Positions 1 through 9,208 of a stretch of 64,000 bases of DNA are shown here, in pieces (position 1 is the stretch's first letter; each line of letters begins with the position of its first letter). A program made the position numbers and the translations under genes. A model generated the notes under the pieces. It saw only the letters and a program-made list of their open reading frames with translations. It searched no databases and was not told the origin of the DNA. Origin of the DNA: Vibrio ordalii ATCC 33509 (GTDB lineage: Bacteria; Pseudomonadota; Gammaproteobacteria; Enterobacterales; Vibrionaceae); contig AEZC01000085.1 in the NCBI GenBank assembly GCA_000257205.1, positions 40,134-104,133 on the forward strand, read 5' to 3'.

Positions 1-470
1 GCCTTGATGTGGATAACTTAGATGCGGTATTTAACTTTGAGTTATCACGTGATCCTGAAGTGCACGTGCACCGCATTGGGCGTACTGGCCGAGCGGGCAG
101 CAAAGGTTTAGCTTTTAGCTTCTTCAGTGACAGTGAAATGCACCGCGTGGCGATGATTGATGAATATATGGATATGCCCATCGAACCCGCTAAATTGCCT
201 GATGCCAGTGCGCTAAACAACGCGCCTTATCAAGCCAATATGGTCACTATCCAGATTGATGGCGGTAAAAAGCAGAAAGTGCGCCCGGGAGATATTCTAG
301 GGGCGTTGACCAGTAACGACGGTATTGACGGTCAATATGTCGGTAAAATTAACATGTTACCGATGCGCAGCTACGTTGCAGTCCATAAATCGGTGGCGAA
401 AAAAGCGCTGAAGAAAATGGAAACTGGCAAGATGAAAGGACGCCAATTTAGAGCACGTCTTTTGAAATAG
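1..470 (+). CDS. dbpA: ATP-dependent RNA helicase DbpA, C-terminal part
   Basis: This is the 3' end of a DEAD-box helicase that runs in from the left edge of the window; only about 155 residues are present, in the frame starting at base 3. The visible part carries helicase motif VI (HRIGRTGRAG) and then the C-terminal DbpA RNA-binding domain, which is basic near its end (KGRQFRARLLK). In characterised DbpA proteins this domain binds hairpin 92 of 23S rRNA and directs the enzyme to late 50S subunit assembly. The N-terminal helicase core lies outside the window. Expression probably ends at the hairpin at 490-520, shared with the convergent regulator gene. Confidence 0.93.
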   Translation, partial: LDVDNLDAVFNFELSRDPEVHVHRIGRTGRAGSKGLAFSFFSDSEMHRVAMIDEYMDMPIEPAKLPDASALNNAPYQANMVTIQIDGGKKQKVRPGDILGALTSNDGIDGQYVGKINMLPMRSYVAVHKSVAKKALKKMETGKMKGRQFRARLLK

Positions 471-489
471 ATGCTTTTTGTTCCGATAT

Positions 490-520
490 CCAAAACCAGT
501 GAGTTATTCGCTGGTTTTGG
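490..520. terminator. Hairpin between dbpA and the Crp-like gene
   Basis: CCAAAACCAG at 490-499 pairs perfectly with CTGGTTTTGG at 511-520, with an 11-base loop. It follows the dbpA stop by 19 bases and also contains the stop codon of the convergent regulator gene (504-506), so it may serve both genes. The T-run is built into the stem rather than following it. Confidence 0.6.
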
Positions 521-1079
521 CGTTTAGGCGTGCTTTAATTCTACTCAAACTGATGGGGGTTATGCCCAGATAGGCCGCAAGTTGACTATCTGTAATGTGC
601 ACTTTGAGGGGAGCAAAATGTTCAGTAAAAAGCTGGTACCGCTCTGCTGGCGTATGTAGCAGCATGAATCGTTCTTTGTTTTCTTTATGCATCAGCTGAG
701 CTTCGACTAATTTAAGATACAGCGGATGCTGCATTTCACGCCACGCGTGTAAAATGTCGATCGGTAGCTCAACCAATCGGATCGGTGTTAAGCTTTCTAG
801 CAAGTATGGGGACGGCTTATTCCTGATGACACTCTCAAAGCCAATAATCCAATCTTGCGCCCAATAAAATTCTTTACTAAATGATTTCCCCTGCTCGGTG
901 AGATAGCAAGCGTGGCACACTCCGTCTAGAACAAAATAGATCCGTTGTAGGCATTCACCTTGCTGAACTAATATATGCCGCGTTGGTAGCTCTAAAAGCT
1001 TACAACGTGTAAGTAAATATTCGATTTCATCTTGTTCAAAGCCGATTCGCGATAACTGGTGTTGAAACTCTGCATGCAT
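504..1079 (-). CDS. Crp/Fnr-family transcriptional regulator
   Basis: A 191-residue protein with an N-terminal cyclic-nucleotide-binding-like beta domain (roughly residues 20-110, containing ILVQQGECLQRIYFVLDGV) and a C-terminal helix-turn-helix (around ITDSQLAAYLGITPISLSRIK, residues about 162-182). The C-terminal domain is shorter than in Crp or Fnr, as in many single-gene regulators of this superfamily. No cysteine cluster for an Fnr-type iron-sulfur cluster is evident. Ligand and targets are unknown. ATG 1079 is the only sensible start; it has no Shine-Dalgarno sequence and sits directly after the hairpin at 1087-1112, which could limit its expression. Confidence 0.8.
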   Translation of the reverse strand: MHAEFQHQLSRIGFEQDEIEYLLTRCKLLELPTRHILVQQGECLQRIYFVLDGVCHACYLTEQGKSFSKEFYWAQDWIIGFESVIRNKPSPYLLESLTPIRLVELPIDILHAWREMQHPLYLKLVEAQLMHKENKERFMLLHTPAERYQLFTEHFAPLKVHITDSQLAAYLGITPISLSRIKARLNAKTSE

Positions 1080-1081
1080 AT

Positions 1082-1112
1082 CAAAAAGGACCAGTAAAAA
1101 GAAACTGGTCCT
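1082..1112 (-). terminator. Hairpin with U-run abutting the regulator start
   Basis: AGGACCAGT (1087-1095) and ACTGGTCCT (1104-1112) form a perfect 9-bp stem. Read on the minus strand it is followed by TTTTTGA and, three bases later, by the ATG of the Crp-like gene at 1079. It looks like a rho-independent terminator or attenuator placed between cpdB and the regulator. Confidence 0.55.
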
Positions 1113-1147
1113 ATTTTACCTTGGCTATATGGTAAAGACCACGGCCA

Positions 1148-1172
1148 AAAATGAGCCTACTTGAGTAGGCTC
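1148..1172 (-). terminator. Terminator of cpdB
   Basis: GAGCCTACTTGAGTAGGCTC (1153-1172) is a self-complementary stem-loop. On the minus strand it is followed by ATTTTTGG. It lies 15 bases after the cpdB stop codon. Confidence 0.7.
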
Positions 1173-1187
1173 ATTTGACGGTTGGAC

Positions 1188-3149
1188 CTATTGAGTCAGG
1201 TCGATGGTATAGACTGCGAAACCAATGCTATCGTTTTCCACCCAGGTCATTGGGTATTGGCCTTTCTCTTTGATGAACTGTGCTGCTTTCTCGCTTGGAG
1301 AGGTTTCAAAACGAATATCTAACGCGGTATTAGTTTTAATCGGAGCAAACGACCAGTTGTTATCAGCACTTGGCGTAACTTGACCTTTTTCTTTACTCAC
1401 GCGCGAAATGTAGTTGGCAACGGCCGTGCGGTTTTCGTCGGGTGAGTCAAAGGCAACAAATTGTGCGCCTGTGCCTGCAAATTTATTGCTATAAGCGCGG
1501 TAGTTATTGGTGGCGACAATAAAGGTCTGTTTTACATCGATAGGTTTACCTTGATAAGTTAAGCCTACAATGCGCTCAGCATCTTTATTCGCCACTTTAC
1601 AATCACCATCGTATTTGGCGGGTTGAGTAACATCGATTTGGTAATTCACCCCATCCATCACATCAAAGTTATACGTGCGGAAATCAGCCCAATTGATCAA
1701 GGGTTGTGGTTGAGTGCTGTGCGGATCAATCTGATTAAACTGCCCCGCGCTGCATTCCAACCACTCCTTCACTTCTTTACCCGTCATTTTCAGCGCGACT
1801 AAGGTATTAGGGTAAAGATAGAGATCCGCTGCGTTACGAAAGGTCAGTTGGCCAGCTTCGACTTCGGTGAAACCGGCAGGATCATCTTTACGGCCACCAA
1901 CTTTGAAAGGGGCTGCGGCCGATAACACCGGCAAACCATCAAGATCAGGGTCGCCTTGAATAAAGCGTTCCACATAATCTTTTTGTGCAAGGTTAACGAT
2001 TTGCACGGTTGGGTCATCTTGTACCAAGGATAAAAAGCTGTACATCACATCATTCGCTTGGCCAATCGGTTGATTCACGAAATCTCGCGTACCTTTGTGG
2101 TCCGACTCTAAGGCTTTCACAATGCCTGTATCGGCTGCTGCCAGTGATTTCTTATTGGCTTTATCGAAGATTGGGCGAGCTTGGGATTGACCATCCACTA
2201 CCGACCATTGGCCATCTTTGCTTTGCAAAGTCAGATCCATCACACCGACATGGCTACCCCAGCGCCCCGGCATGACAGCGGTCACGCCATTAATGGTGCC
2301 TTTAGTCACATCTGCTCCCGGCAGTTTGGCAAAATATTGGCTAGGGAATACCGCGTGAGAGTGACCAAAAGCAATCGCGTCAATGCCTTCTACTTGAGTG
2401 AGGTAGTAAACCGAGTTCTCTGCACCAACGGAATACGGGTCAGCAGAGACACCAGAGTGCGGGATCGCCACGATCACATCGGCACCCTCTTTTTTCATTT
2501 GTGGGATCAGCTCCTCGGCTGTTTGCTTGATGTCTTTGGCAAACACTTTGCCATCCAAGTTTTTCTTATCCCACACCATGATTTGTGGTGGGACAAAACC
2601 AATGTAACCCACTTTAATGTGGTGCTCTTTGCCGTCGGTATCTTTGAACGTGTGCGTTTTAATGAGATAGGGATTGAAGAGGTGTTTGCCCGTTTGCTGG
2701 TCATAGACGTTGGCATTAACATACGGGAATGCGGCGTCGTTAATACTCTCTTTTAAAAAGGACAAGCCGTAGTTAAATTCATGGTTACCAATGTTACCCA
2801 CATCGTAGCCGAGCTGATTCATCGCTTTGTAAACTGGGTGAACCTCACCAACCTTGATGCCTTTGGCGGCCATATAGTCGCCCATCGGGCTCCCTTGGAT
2901 CAAATCACCGTTATCGACCAAAATGCTGTTTTCGACTTCGCTGCTCGCTTGCTTCACTAACGTCGCCGCACGGGATAAACCAATCTGGTTCGATGGTTTG
3001 TCTTTGTAGTAATCGTAATCCATCACATTGGTGTGAATATCGGTCGTTTCGACGATACGCAGTTTAATGGTGTCCGCCATTGCTGGGCCAGCCATTGCTA
3101 ACATACCGCTCAAAATCGCGATGGAGAGAGGTTTCACTGCCACTTTCAT
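1188..3149 (-). CDS. cpdB: 2',3'-cyclic-nucleotide 2'-phosphodiesterase/3'-nucleotidase (periplasmic)
   Basis: A 653-residue secreted metallophosphoesterase close to the usual length of CpdB. Residues 1-25 are a signal peptide ending in AMA. The mature N-terminus contains the metal-binding motif TTDIHTN (Asp37, His39) and, near residues 120-127, GNHEFNYG; a histidine pair in AFGHSHAVF completes the calcineurin-like site. The second half is the 5'-nucleotidase C-terminal substrate-binding domain. Family members hydrolyse 2',3'-cyclic nucleotides to 3'-nucleotides and then to nucleosides in the periplasm, which lets cells use external nucleotides as nutrients. It is a single gene with its own terminator, divergent from the sulfur operon. 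Confidence 0.95.
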   Translation of the reverse strand: MKVAVKPLSIAILSGMLAMAGPAMADTIKLRIVETTDIHTNVMDYDYYKDKPSNQIGLSRAATLVKQASSEVENSILVDNGDLIQGSPMGDYMAAKGIKVGEVHPVYKAMNQLGYDVGNIGNHEFNYGLSFLKESINDAAFPYVNANVYDQQTGKHLFNPYLIKTHTFKDTDGKEHHIKVGYIGFVPPQIMVWDKKNLDGKVFAKDIKQTAEELIPQMKKEGADVIVAIPHSGVSADPYSVGAENSVYYLTQVEGIDAIAFGHSHAVFPSQYFAKLPGADVTKGTINGVTAVMPGRWGSHVGVMDLTLQSKDGQWSVVDGQSQARPIFDKANKKSLAAADTGIVKALESDHKGTRDFVNQPIGQANDVMYSFLSLVQDDPTVQIVNLAQKDYVERFIQGDPDLDGLPVLSAAAPFKVGGRKDDPAGFTEVEAGQLTFRNAADLYLYPNTLVALKMTGKEVKEWLECSAGQFNQIDPHSTQPQPLINWADFRTYNFDVMDGVNYQIDVTQPAKYDGDCKVANKDAERIVGLTYQGKPIDVKQTFIVATNNYRAYSNKFAGTGAQFVAFDSPDENRTAVANYISRVSKEKGQVTPSADNNWSFAPIKTNTALDIRFETSPSEKAAQFIKEKGQYPMTWVENDSIGFAVYTIDLTQ

Positions 3150-3364
3150 TGTGTACTCCAGTTAGGGGTAGGGAACAAATAACTCGTCTAATGTAACAAA
3201 ATCTTATGAAACGATGATTTCAATGAATATCAATTTGTGATGTTACGCGTTAACTCACCGGCATTCTGTCGACAAGATCTCATCATTGATTGGCTTTTAA
3301 TCAGAGAGATAGTCACTTCTTATTCGGAATTATCCATTCCCTTATCAGCTTTTGATATAAAAAA

Positions 3365-3390
3365 TGAAATTTTAGAATTTCAGGTAATAT
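3365..3390 (+). promoter_or_regulatory. Candidate promoter region of the cobA-cysDNC genes with palindrome
   Basis: TGAAATT (3365-3371) and AATTTCA (3376-3382) form a perfect inverted repeat with a 4-base spacer, immediately followed by a -10-like TAATAT (3385-3390). No good -35 element is seen, as expected of an activator-dependent promoter. In enteric bacteria the sulfate activation genes are activated by CysB; that this palindrome or the AT-rich sequence upstream (3320-3360) is its site is inference. Confidence 0.4.
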
Positions 3391-3438
3391 GAAGAGCCCG
3401 CCATAATACATCCATGAATTAAGTTATGGATAACAACA

Positions 3439-4317
3439 ATGAGTACGACGGAAACCATTTCTCAGTTGCCAATCAAAGGGCCGCGCTTAGTTGCGGTCAA
3501 CAATGATGCTTTGGCAAGTAGCGCTCCATCGTACGTCAAAAGCCAATTGACCTGCGGTGAAGTGGCTTTGATTGGTGCAGGGCCGGGAGACCCAGAACTG
3601 CTGACGCTCAAAGCGTTGAGCTTTCTACAACAAGCTGACGTGGTGTTGTACGACTACCTAGTGTCTGATGAAATTATGGCGCTGGTGCCGAGCGATACCA
3701 TCTTAGTCTGCGTGGGTAAGCGCGCTGGACATCACAGTGTTCCTCAAGAAAAAACCAATCAATTGCTGATCGATTTTGCGCAGCAAGGTTACAAAGTCGT
3801 GCGCATTAAAGGCGGCGATCCGTTTATGTTTGGCCGCGGTGGTGAAGAGTTGGAAGTGCTGTTTGATGCGGGGGTGAAATTCCAGGTGATCCCCGGTATT
3901 ACAGCGGCGGCAGGCGCAACGGCCTATGCGGGCATTCCACTGACTCATCGTGATTATGCGCAATCCGCTCTGTTTGTCACCGGCCACCTTAAAGCGGAAA
4001 ACGATGACATGGATTGGTCAACACTGGCGCGTGGTAATCAAACCTTAGTCATTTACATGGGCTTGATGAAGTCGAGTTATATCCAGCAGCAGTTGATTGA
4101 ACATGGACGCCAAGCCAACACACCAATCGCGATTATTGAACGCGGTACTCAGCGTTCGCAAAAAGTCTTCAAAGGGCAGCTCTGTGACTTATCACAACTG
4201 GCGGCGCGGGCGCAGGCTCCGGCCTTGATTGTGGTGGTCGAAGTGGTGGCGCTGTCGGAAAAACTGCATTGGTTTGGTGAACAACCCGCGCAGCAAAACC
4301 AAGTAAATTATGCCTAA
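3439..4317 (+). CDS. cobA: Uroporphyrinogen-III C-methyltransferase (SUMT)
   Basis: A 292-residue protein matching the methyltransferase half of CysG. The SAM-binding motif GAGPGDPEL lies at residues 46-54 and the second signature [13 protein letters not shown] at 125-137. It methylates uroporphyrinogen III to precorrin-2, the first step to siroheme, the cofactor of sulfite reductase. The dehydrogenase/ferrochelatase half of CysG is absent and about 40 poorly conserved residues precede the domain, so another gene must finish siroheme. Its position directly upstream of cysD fits supply of sulfite-reductase cofactor. It could equally be called cysG-like. Confidence 0.9.
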   Translation: MSTTETISQLPIKGPRLVAVNNDALASSAPSYVKSQLTCGEVALIGAGPGDPELLTLKALSFLQQADVVLYDYLVSDEIMALVPSDTILVCVGKRAGHHSVPQEKTNQLLIDFAQQGYKVVRIKGGDPFMFGRGGEELEVLFDAGVKFQVIPGITAAAGATAYAGIPLTHRDYAQSALFVTGHLKAENDDMDWSTLARGNQTLVIYMGLMKSSYIQQQLIEHGRQANTPIAIIERGTQRSQKVFKGQLCDLSQLAARAQAPALIVVVEVVALSEKLHWFGEQPAQQNQVNYA

Positions 4318-4408
4318 TTGCAAGCCTAGTCAGTTAGTTCCAACTCAATACTCAAACCAATTTCTCATTGCACAAGGCTCGCAATGCGAGCGAAAAGGAA
4401 GCATGAAG

Positions 4409-5317
4409 ATGGATCAACAACGCTTAACCCATTTACAACAGCTCGAAGCCGAAAGTATTCATATTTTACGTGAAGTGGCGGCTGAATTTGATAACCCAGT
4501 AATGATGTATTCGATTGGTAAAGACTCTTCGGTGATGCTGCATTTAGCGCGCAAGGCTTTTTATCCGGGGAAAATTCCGTTTCCTTTGCTGCATGTCGAT
4601 ACTGACTGGAAGTTTCGCGAGATGATTGAATTTCGTGATCGCGCAGCACAAAAGTATGGCTTTGAACTGCTGGTGCACAAAAACCCAGAAGGTTTGGCAA
4701 TGGGTTGTAGTCCATTTGTTCATGGATCTTCAAAACACACTGATATCATGAAAACTCAAGGGTTAAAGCAAGCGTTGAATAAGTACGGTTTTGATGCTGC
4801 TTTTGGTGGTGCGCGTCGTGATGAAGAGAAATCACGCGCGAAAGAACGTGTTTATTCTTTTCGTGACAAGAACCACACGTGGGATCCGAAGAACCAGCGT
4901 CCGGAGCTATGGAAAACCTACAACGGCCAAATCAATAAAGGTGAGAGCATCCGTGTTTTCCCGTTGTCGAACTGGACTGAATTGGATATTTGGCAATACA
5001 TCTATTTGGAAAACATCGAGATCGTACCGCTGTATTTATCGGACATTCGCCCAGTTGTCGAACGCGATGGGATGCTGATCATGGTTGATGATGAGCGGAT
5101 GAAGCTGCAACCTGGAGAAGAAGTTCAGCACAAGAGTGTGCGTTTTCGCACGTTAGGTTGTTATCCACTCACTGGCGCAATTGAATCAGAGGCCAATACG
5201 CTAACGGGCATTATTGAAGAGATGCTGGTGGCCACTTCCAGTGAACGACAAGGCCGCGCGATCGACCACGATCAATCAGGATCGATGGAATTGAAAAAAC
5301 GCCAAGGTTATTTCTAA
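4409..5317 (+). CDS. cysD: Sulfate adenylyltransferase subunit 2
   Basis: The catalytic subunit of ATP sulfurylase, which makes adenosine 5'-phosphosulfate from sulfate and ATP with CysN. From ATG 4409 it has 302 residues, the usual length; AAGGAAG at 4395-4401 places the ribosome well for this start, while ATG 4403 is an alternative two codons upstream. Further upstream starts would overlap cobA and add an unrelated extension. The PP-loop motif SIGKDSS is at residues 35-41 and [15 protein letters not shown] near the middle is typical of CysD. cysN follows after 17 bases. Confidence 0.95.
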   Translation: MDQQRLTHLQQLEAESIHILREVAAEFDNPVMMYSIGKDSSVMLHLARKAFYPGKIPFPLLHVDTDWKFREMIEFRDRAAQKYGFELLVHKNPEGLAMGCSPFVHGSSKHTDIMKTQGLKQALNKYGFDAAFGGARRDEEKSRAKERVYSFRDKNHTWDPKNQRPELWKTYNGQINKGESIRVFPLSNWTELDIWQYIYLENIEIVPLYLSDIRPVVERDGMLIMVDDERMKLQPGEEVQHKSVRFRTLGCYPLTGAIESEANTLTGIIEEMLVATSSERQGRAIDHDQSGSMELKKRQGYF

Positions 5318-5334
5318 GCCTCTAAGGAAAGATT

Positions 5335-6765
5335 ATGAATAGTGCAGTTCAGGCTCAGCTTTCTGAGATCGGTATTGAAGCTTATCTCACGCAACACCAG
5401 CACAAATCGTTACTGAGATTTCTGACTTGTGGCTCGGTTGATGATGGAAAAAGTACCTTGATTGGTCGTTTGCTTCATGACACAAAACAGATTTATGAAG
5501 ATCAACTGGCCGCCGTCCATTCCGATAGTCAGCGTGTTGGCACGACGGGCGAGCGCCCCGATTTAGCTCTGTTAGTTGATGGCCTGCAAGCGGAACGTGA
5601 GCAAGGGATCACCATTGACGTGGCGTATCGCTATTTCTCTACTCAAAAGCGCAAATTCATCATTGCCGATACTCCGGGGCATGAGCAGTACACGCGCAAT
5701 ATGGCGACGGGCGCATCCACTTGCGATCTCGCGGTGATTTTGATCGATGCCCGTAAAGGCATTTTGGATCAAACGCGTCGCCACTCATTCATTGCCAATC
5801 TGTTAGGTTTGAAGCATTTTGTGGTGGCGGTGAATAAGATGGATCTGGTCGATTACTCACAAGATCGTTTTGAGCAGATCCGTCAAGACTACGTGGAATT
5901 TTCAAAGCATCTGCAAGGTGATACTGATATTCAGATCATCCCGCTTTCTGCTCTGGAAGGGGACAACGTGGTTGAAGCAAGCCAGCACATGCCTTGGTAT
6001 CAAGGCCCATCACTGCTGGAGCTGCTTGAAACGGTGGACGTTGATCAGCAAAAAGGAGCCGGTGAGTTTCGTTTTCCAGTGCAGTATGTGAACCGACCGA
6101 ATCTCGATTTTCGCGGTTTTGCTGGCACGATTGCAGCGGGCAGCATCAGCGTTGGAGATGCAATCACCGCACTTCCGTCCGGAAAAACATCCACCGTGGC
6201 ACGTATTGTTACTTTCGATGGAGATTTGCCGCAAGCGCAAGCAGGCCAAGCGGTGACGTTAACGCTTAGCGATGAAATTGATATCAGCCGCGGTGATCTT
6301 ATTGTGTTGCAAGGAGCACAGGTTGAATCAACCAACCATCTATTAGCCGATGTGGTTTGGATGACAGAACAACCGCTCAAAGCCGGGCGTGAATACAACA
6401 TCAAAATTGCAGGTAAGAAAACCGTCGGCCAGTTGCAAGCGGTGCGTCACCAGTACGATATTAATAATTTATCGACTTATCACAGTGAAGAGTTGCCGCT
6501 CAATGGCATTGGCTTGTGTGAATGGTCGCTAACAGAGTCGATCGCGCTGGATAAATACTTAGACAGTGCCAATACTGGCGGTTTTATCATCATCGATCGC
6601 CTGACGAATGTGACGGTGGGGGCGGGTTTGGTTCGAGATAGTTTGCAAAACATCGCTCATGCTCAAAGCGCCCATTCTGCGTTTGAAGTTGAATTGAATG
6701 CCTTGATCCGCAAGCACTTTCCACACTGGGAAGCCAAAGATCTTCGTCAGTTATTCAAGGCTTAA
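5335..6765 (+). CDS. cysN: Sulfate adenylyltransferase subunit 1 (GTPase)
   Basis: A 476-residue elongation-factor-like GTPase that drives APS synthesis by CysD. The P-loop GSVDDGKST is at residues 33-41, the G3 motif DTPGH at 112-116 and G4 NKMD at 167-170; EF-Tu-like beta barrels follow. It lacks the fused C-terminal APS kinase found in CysNC proteins, in agreement with the separate cysC downstream. It forms a transcription unit with cysD, from which it is separated by 17 bases with a good ribosome binding site (AAGGAAAG). Confidence 0.96.
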   Translation: MNSAVQAQLSEIGIEAYLTQHQHKSLLRFLTCGSVDDGKSTLIGRLLHDTKQIYEDQLAAVHSDSQRVGTTGERPDLALLVDGLQAEREQGITIDVAYRYFSTQKRKFIIADTPGHEQYTRNMATGASTCDLAVILIDARKGILDQTRRHSFIANLLGLKHFVVAVNKMDLVDYSQDRFEQIRQDYVEFSKHLQGDTDIQIIPLSALEGDNVVEASQHMPWYQGPSLLELLETVDVDQQKGAGEFRFPVQYVNRPNLDFRGFAGTIAAGSISVGDAITALPSGKTSTVARIVTFDGDLPQAQAGQAVTLTLSDEIDISRGDLIVLQGAQVESTNHLLADVVWMTEQPLKAGREYNIKIAGKKTVGQLQAVRHQYDINNLSTYHSEELPLNGIGLCEWSLTESIALDKYLDSANTGGFIIIDRLTNVTVGAGLVRDSLQNIAHAQSAHSAFEVELNALIRKHFPHWEAKDLRQLFKA

Positions 6766-6782
6766 CTGTGGTGATTCGGTGG

Positions 6783-6809
6783 GAGGGATTGCCGCTTACC
6801 GCGTCCCTC
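6783..6809 (+). other. Hairpin between cysN and cysC
   Basis: GAGGGA (6783-6788) and TCCCTC (6804-6809) can pair across a 15-base loop in the 78-base gap between cysN and cysC. There is no U-run after it, so it looks like an intercistronic stem rather than a terminator. Confidence 0.3.
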
Positions 6810-6843
6810 TATTGGCTAGTTTGAGGCAACAAAGGATTGAGTA

Positions 6844-7461
6844 ATGAGTACGAATTTGGCCAATAAAGATGAAAATGTTGTCTGGCATCAGCATACGGTG
6901 GATAAGTCGTTCCGCGCCAATTTAAAACAACAACAGCCAGCAGTATTGTGGTTTACGGGGCTGTCAGGGGCGGGAAAATCAACCATTGCTGGTGCGTTGG
7001 AACAGCGTTTAGCTCAACTCGGGTATCACACCTATTTACTCGATGGGGATAATGTACGCCACGGCTTGTGCAACGACCTTGGGTTCTCAGAGCAAGATCG
7101 GCGAGAAAATATTCGCCGTATTGGTGAACTCGCGAAGCTGATGGCCGATGCTGGGTTAATCGTGTTATCAGCATTCATTTCACCGCATCGCGCTGAGCGT
7201 CAATTAGTGCGCGATATGCTGCCACAAGGTGAGTTCATCGAAGTGTTTGTCAATACCAAGTTGGACGTGTGCGAGCAGCGCGATCCGAAGGGGTTATATA
7301 AAAAAGCGCGCGCTGGTGAAATCAGTAATTTTACGGGCATTGACTCTGAGTATGAGTCTCCGCAAAACCCTGAGATCGATCTTGCGGCTGGCGAAAAAAG
7401 CATTGATGAGCTGGTGGAAATTTTCCTAACAGCGCTGCAAGTACGAGCGATTATCGCCTAA
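6844..7461 (+). CDS. cysC: Adenylyl-sulfate (APS) kinase
   Basis: A 205-residue kinase that phosphorylates APS at the 3' position to give PAPS, the substrate of PAPS reductase. Walker [10 protein letters not shown] is at residues 39-47, followed by the APS kinase signatures [10 protein letters not shown] and [10 protein letters not shown]. An AAAGGA ribosome binding site precedes the ATG. In some vibrios I recall a SLC13-type sulfate permease between cysN and cysC; here the 78-base gap contains none. The gene ends in a clear terminator. Confidence 0.96.
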   Translation: MSTNLANKDENVVWHQHTVDKSFRANLKQQQPAVLWFTGLSGAGKSTIAGALEQRLAQLGYHTYLLDGDNVRHGLCNDLGFSEQDRRENIRRIGELAKLMADAGLIVLSAFISPHRAERQLVRDMLPQGEFIEVFVNTKLDVCEQRDPKGLYKKARAGEISNFTGIDSEYESPQNPEIDLAAGEKSIDELVEIFLTALQVRAIIA

Positions 7462-7468
7462 TGTAGAA

Positions 7469-7499
7469 GAGGGCTCATCAGCTTGAGCCCTTTATTTTT
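7469..7499 (+). terminator. Terminator of the cys genes
   Basis: GGGCTCA (7471-7477) pairs with TGAGCCC (7484-7490) and is followed by TTTATTTTT. It lies 9 bases after the cysC stop and before the convergent TIGR03899-like gene. Confidence 0.85.
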
Positions 7500-7503
7500 G
7501 AGG

Positions 7504-8403
7504 CTAGACGGCGTGATGAAAAGAGCTGCTGGCAACGTCGGTGTGGACAGTGAATTTCTGGCTAAGCACCGCCAACATCTGATCGTAGTATTGCATATTC
7601 GGTTTATTACCCAGTAGCTTACACAGCTCATTGCCAGTGGGACTGAAACGGTAATAGAGCAGCCTGACTCCTTTACTCATCGATTGCAGTGACAGATTCT
7701 TGCCTTGATAGGTCAACAGCAGTGCCGGTTCAAGTTCAATTTCTCCAGATTCCAGTTCAGTGGCATGCAGTAAGCCAAGCTCGATCAGTACTAATAGGCT
7801 CGAATAGGGCAGTTGGAAGCTACCCATATTGATGACAAATGTGCTGATGCGTTTTCCTAAACTAAAAATACCGTTAGTAGCACGAATGCCGACCAACAGC
7901 TTGCGGCTGTTATCGCTGCCAAAACAGCAGGCTAACGCTGAGGCTTTTTGGAGTATCTGCGCCTCTTTTGGTGTCATGTCTTGTAATACTTGCAGTGCTT
8001 TCATTGAGGTTGAACCGGGGTTAGTCACCTCGCGTTTGAGCACTTGCGCCCAAAGTCGCTGCATCGAAGAGTTGTGGATGTCTTGCGCCATATCGAAAAA
8101 GCGGTGTAACCAATCTTGATCTGGCTCTCCGGCGGTCTCATTTTTACAAGAAACATGCGCCAGTTTGACGATCTGCTCTAGGTTTTTTTGTCGCTGCTCT
8201 TTACGTTGCTGTTCTCTAAATAAGGCGCGATCAAGCGAGGTTTTTTCTGGCGGATCCGTTTGTAGCAGCGCATCTAAGCCGTGATATTGAGCAATATTCA
8301 AAATGCGACTACCACTGTCTTTGATATAGCTCGATTTTTTTTCGTGGCTTTGACCTGAGTTGGCTTGATGTTCAATCACTACAGGGTTGTTGGTATCTGC
8401 CAT
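7504..8403 (-). CDS. TIGR03899-family-like protein of unknown function
   Basis: A 299-residue soluble protein without signal peptide or membrane segments. The N-terminal 45 residues are polar and probably disordered; residues about 65-85 are rich in Arg, Gln and Glu (helical, coiled-coil-like). The middle contains DWLHRFFDMAQDIHNSSMQRLWAQVLKRE followed by a Pro-Gly-Ser turn and a leucine-rich helix, an arrangement also seen in DUF2806-type and some abortive-infection-associated helical proteins. I recognise the family (TIGR03899, Vibrio and Shewanella) from memory only. It stands alone between cysC and a short plus-strand ORF. Function unknown. Confidence 0.7.
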   Translation of the reverse strand: MADTNNPVVIEHQANSGQSHEKKSSYIKDSGSRILNIAQYHGLDALLQTDPPEKTSLDRALFREQQRKEQRQKNLEQIVKLAHVSCKNETAGEPDQDWLHRFFDMAQDIHNSSMQRLWAQVLKREVTNPGSTSMKALQVLQDMTPKEAQILQKASALACCFGSDNSRKLLVGIRATNGIFSLGKRISTFVINMGSFQLPYSSLLVLIELGLLHATELESGEIELEPALLLTYQGKNLSLQSMSKGVRLLYYRFSPTGNELCKLLGNKPNMQYYDQMLAVLSQKFTVHTDVASSSFHHAV

Positions 8404-8560
8404 TTTATGTCCGCTTCAATCACCCATTTCATTCATGGATTAAAATGTAACGTGTAACGCATTTTCCATCTAGGAAAAACATTCGTTCTAGATCATAAAT
8501 TTGCGCTATCCCTTATGATAATAAATTGTTAAGGTTGTTATCAGAGTTTGTGGGGTGCTT

Positions 8561-8665
8561 ATGAAGTGTTGGAAAGAAAATAGACGGAAAAAGCACCTAT
8601 CGATCACTTTACTATTGTTGATATATGTCGCTTTGCTAGCGTATTTATCTAAATATATCGTTTAG
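8561..8665 (+). CDS. Possible 34-residue single-pass membrane peptide
   Basis: ATG 8561 opens a 34-codon frame ending at TAG 8663-8665. The product has a strongly basic N-terminus (KCWKENRRKKH) followed by one hydrophobic stretch of about 17 residues (LSITLLLLIYVALLAYL) and a short tail, the layout of small inner-membrane proteins with the N-terminus inside. GGGGTG six bases before the ATG could serve as a ribosome binding site. It is the only frame in the 295-base gap between convergent neighbours. No homologue is recognised; coding status rests on its composition. Confidence 0.5.
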   Translation: MKCWKENRRKKHLSITLLLLIYVALLAYLSKYIV

Positions 8666-8698
8666 TTTAGATGAATCAATAGGTTGCTATTTTGTTAA

Positions 8699-9199
8699 CT
8701 ACATGTCGTCGTATTCTTCGATTGCAGTGCCTTCGATTACATACCCTGTTTCGGCCAGATCGTGGCTAACACTTTCGGTTTTCAGTGTCCCAATCAGATA
8801 AATTACATCCCAGAGCTGCTGGATTGGAGCACTTTGCGGATATTTCACATAAATAATTTGGTTTGGTGGCGGTGGTGGCACGTGAATGCATGCGCCAAAG
8901 TAGGGCACCAGTAGAAACTCAGTAACGTTATTGGCGTCACCTTCCAGTGGGATCACAAAGCCGGGTATTTTGACCACGCTGCCATTGAGCTCTTTTCTAA
9001 CCCCGCCGATTTTTGATTGTGCAGCCGTCATGTCACCGTCATGGCTCAATGCTGGCATGCCATCGGCGTTGAATTGGTTACGTTCGTTCTCCGGGATCAG
9101 ATCGATCCAATCGAGCGTCAGTACTTGTTCATTACTCTGTGCGTACATCGGTAACAAGCCTGATAGCAGCAGCGCGCTGATAAGCAGTAGTTTTTTCAT
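8699..9199 (-). CDS. DUF3299 periplasmic protein, last gene of the zinc-related ABC operon
   Basis: A 166-residue exported protein with a signal peptide of about 20 residues (MKKLLLISALLLSGLLPMYA). The rest matches DUF3299: IPGFVIPLEGD, then FLLVPYFGACIHVPPPPPNQ with a single conserved Cys-Ile-His-Val and a proline run, and a C-terminal IEEYDDM. Nine bases separate it from the permease gene, so it is co-transcribed with the ABC genes. In V. cholerae this cluster corresponds, as I recall, to zrgABCDE, reported as a second zinc acquisition system; which letter belongs to this gene I cannot say. Biochemical role unknown. Confidence 0.8.
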   Translation of the reverse strand: MKKLLLISALLLSGLLPMYAQSNEQVLTLDWIDLIPENERNQFNADGMPALSHDGDMTAAQSKIGGVRKELNGSVVKIPGFVIPLEGDANNVTEFLLVPYFGACIHVPPPPPNQIIYVKYPQSAPIQQLWDVIYLIGTLKTESVSHDLAETGYVIEGTAIEEYDDM

Positions 9200-9208
9200 C
9201 GTTAAGTC

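Noticed and set aside
2181-2756. 191-codon open frame on the plus strand opposite cpdB
   Set aside because: It lies wholly inside the conserved cpdB gene on the other strand, has no ribosome site and encodes a protein of unlikely composition.
3236-3258. CRP site upstream of cobA
   Set aside because: A TGTGA is followed by CTCAC at the wrong spacing, so the two halves do not form a CRP site.
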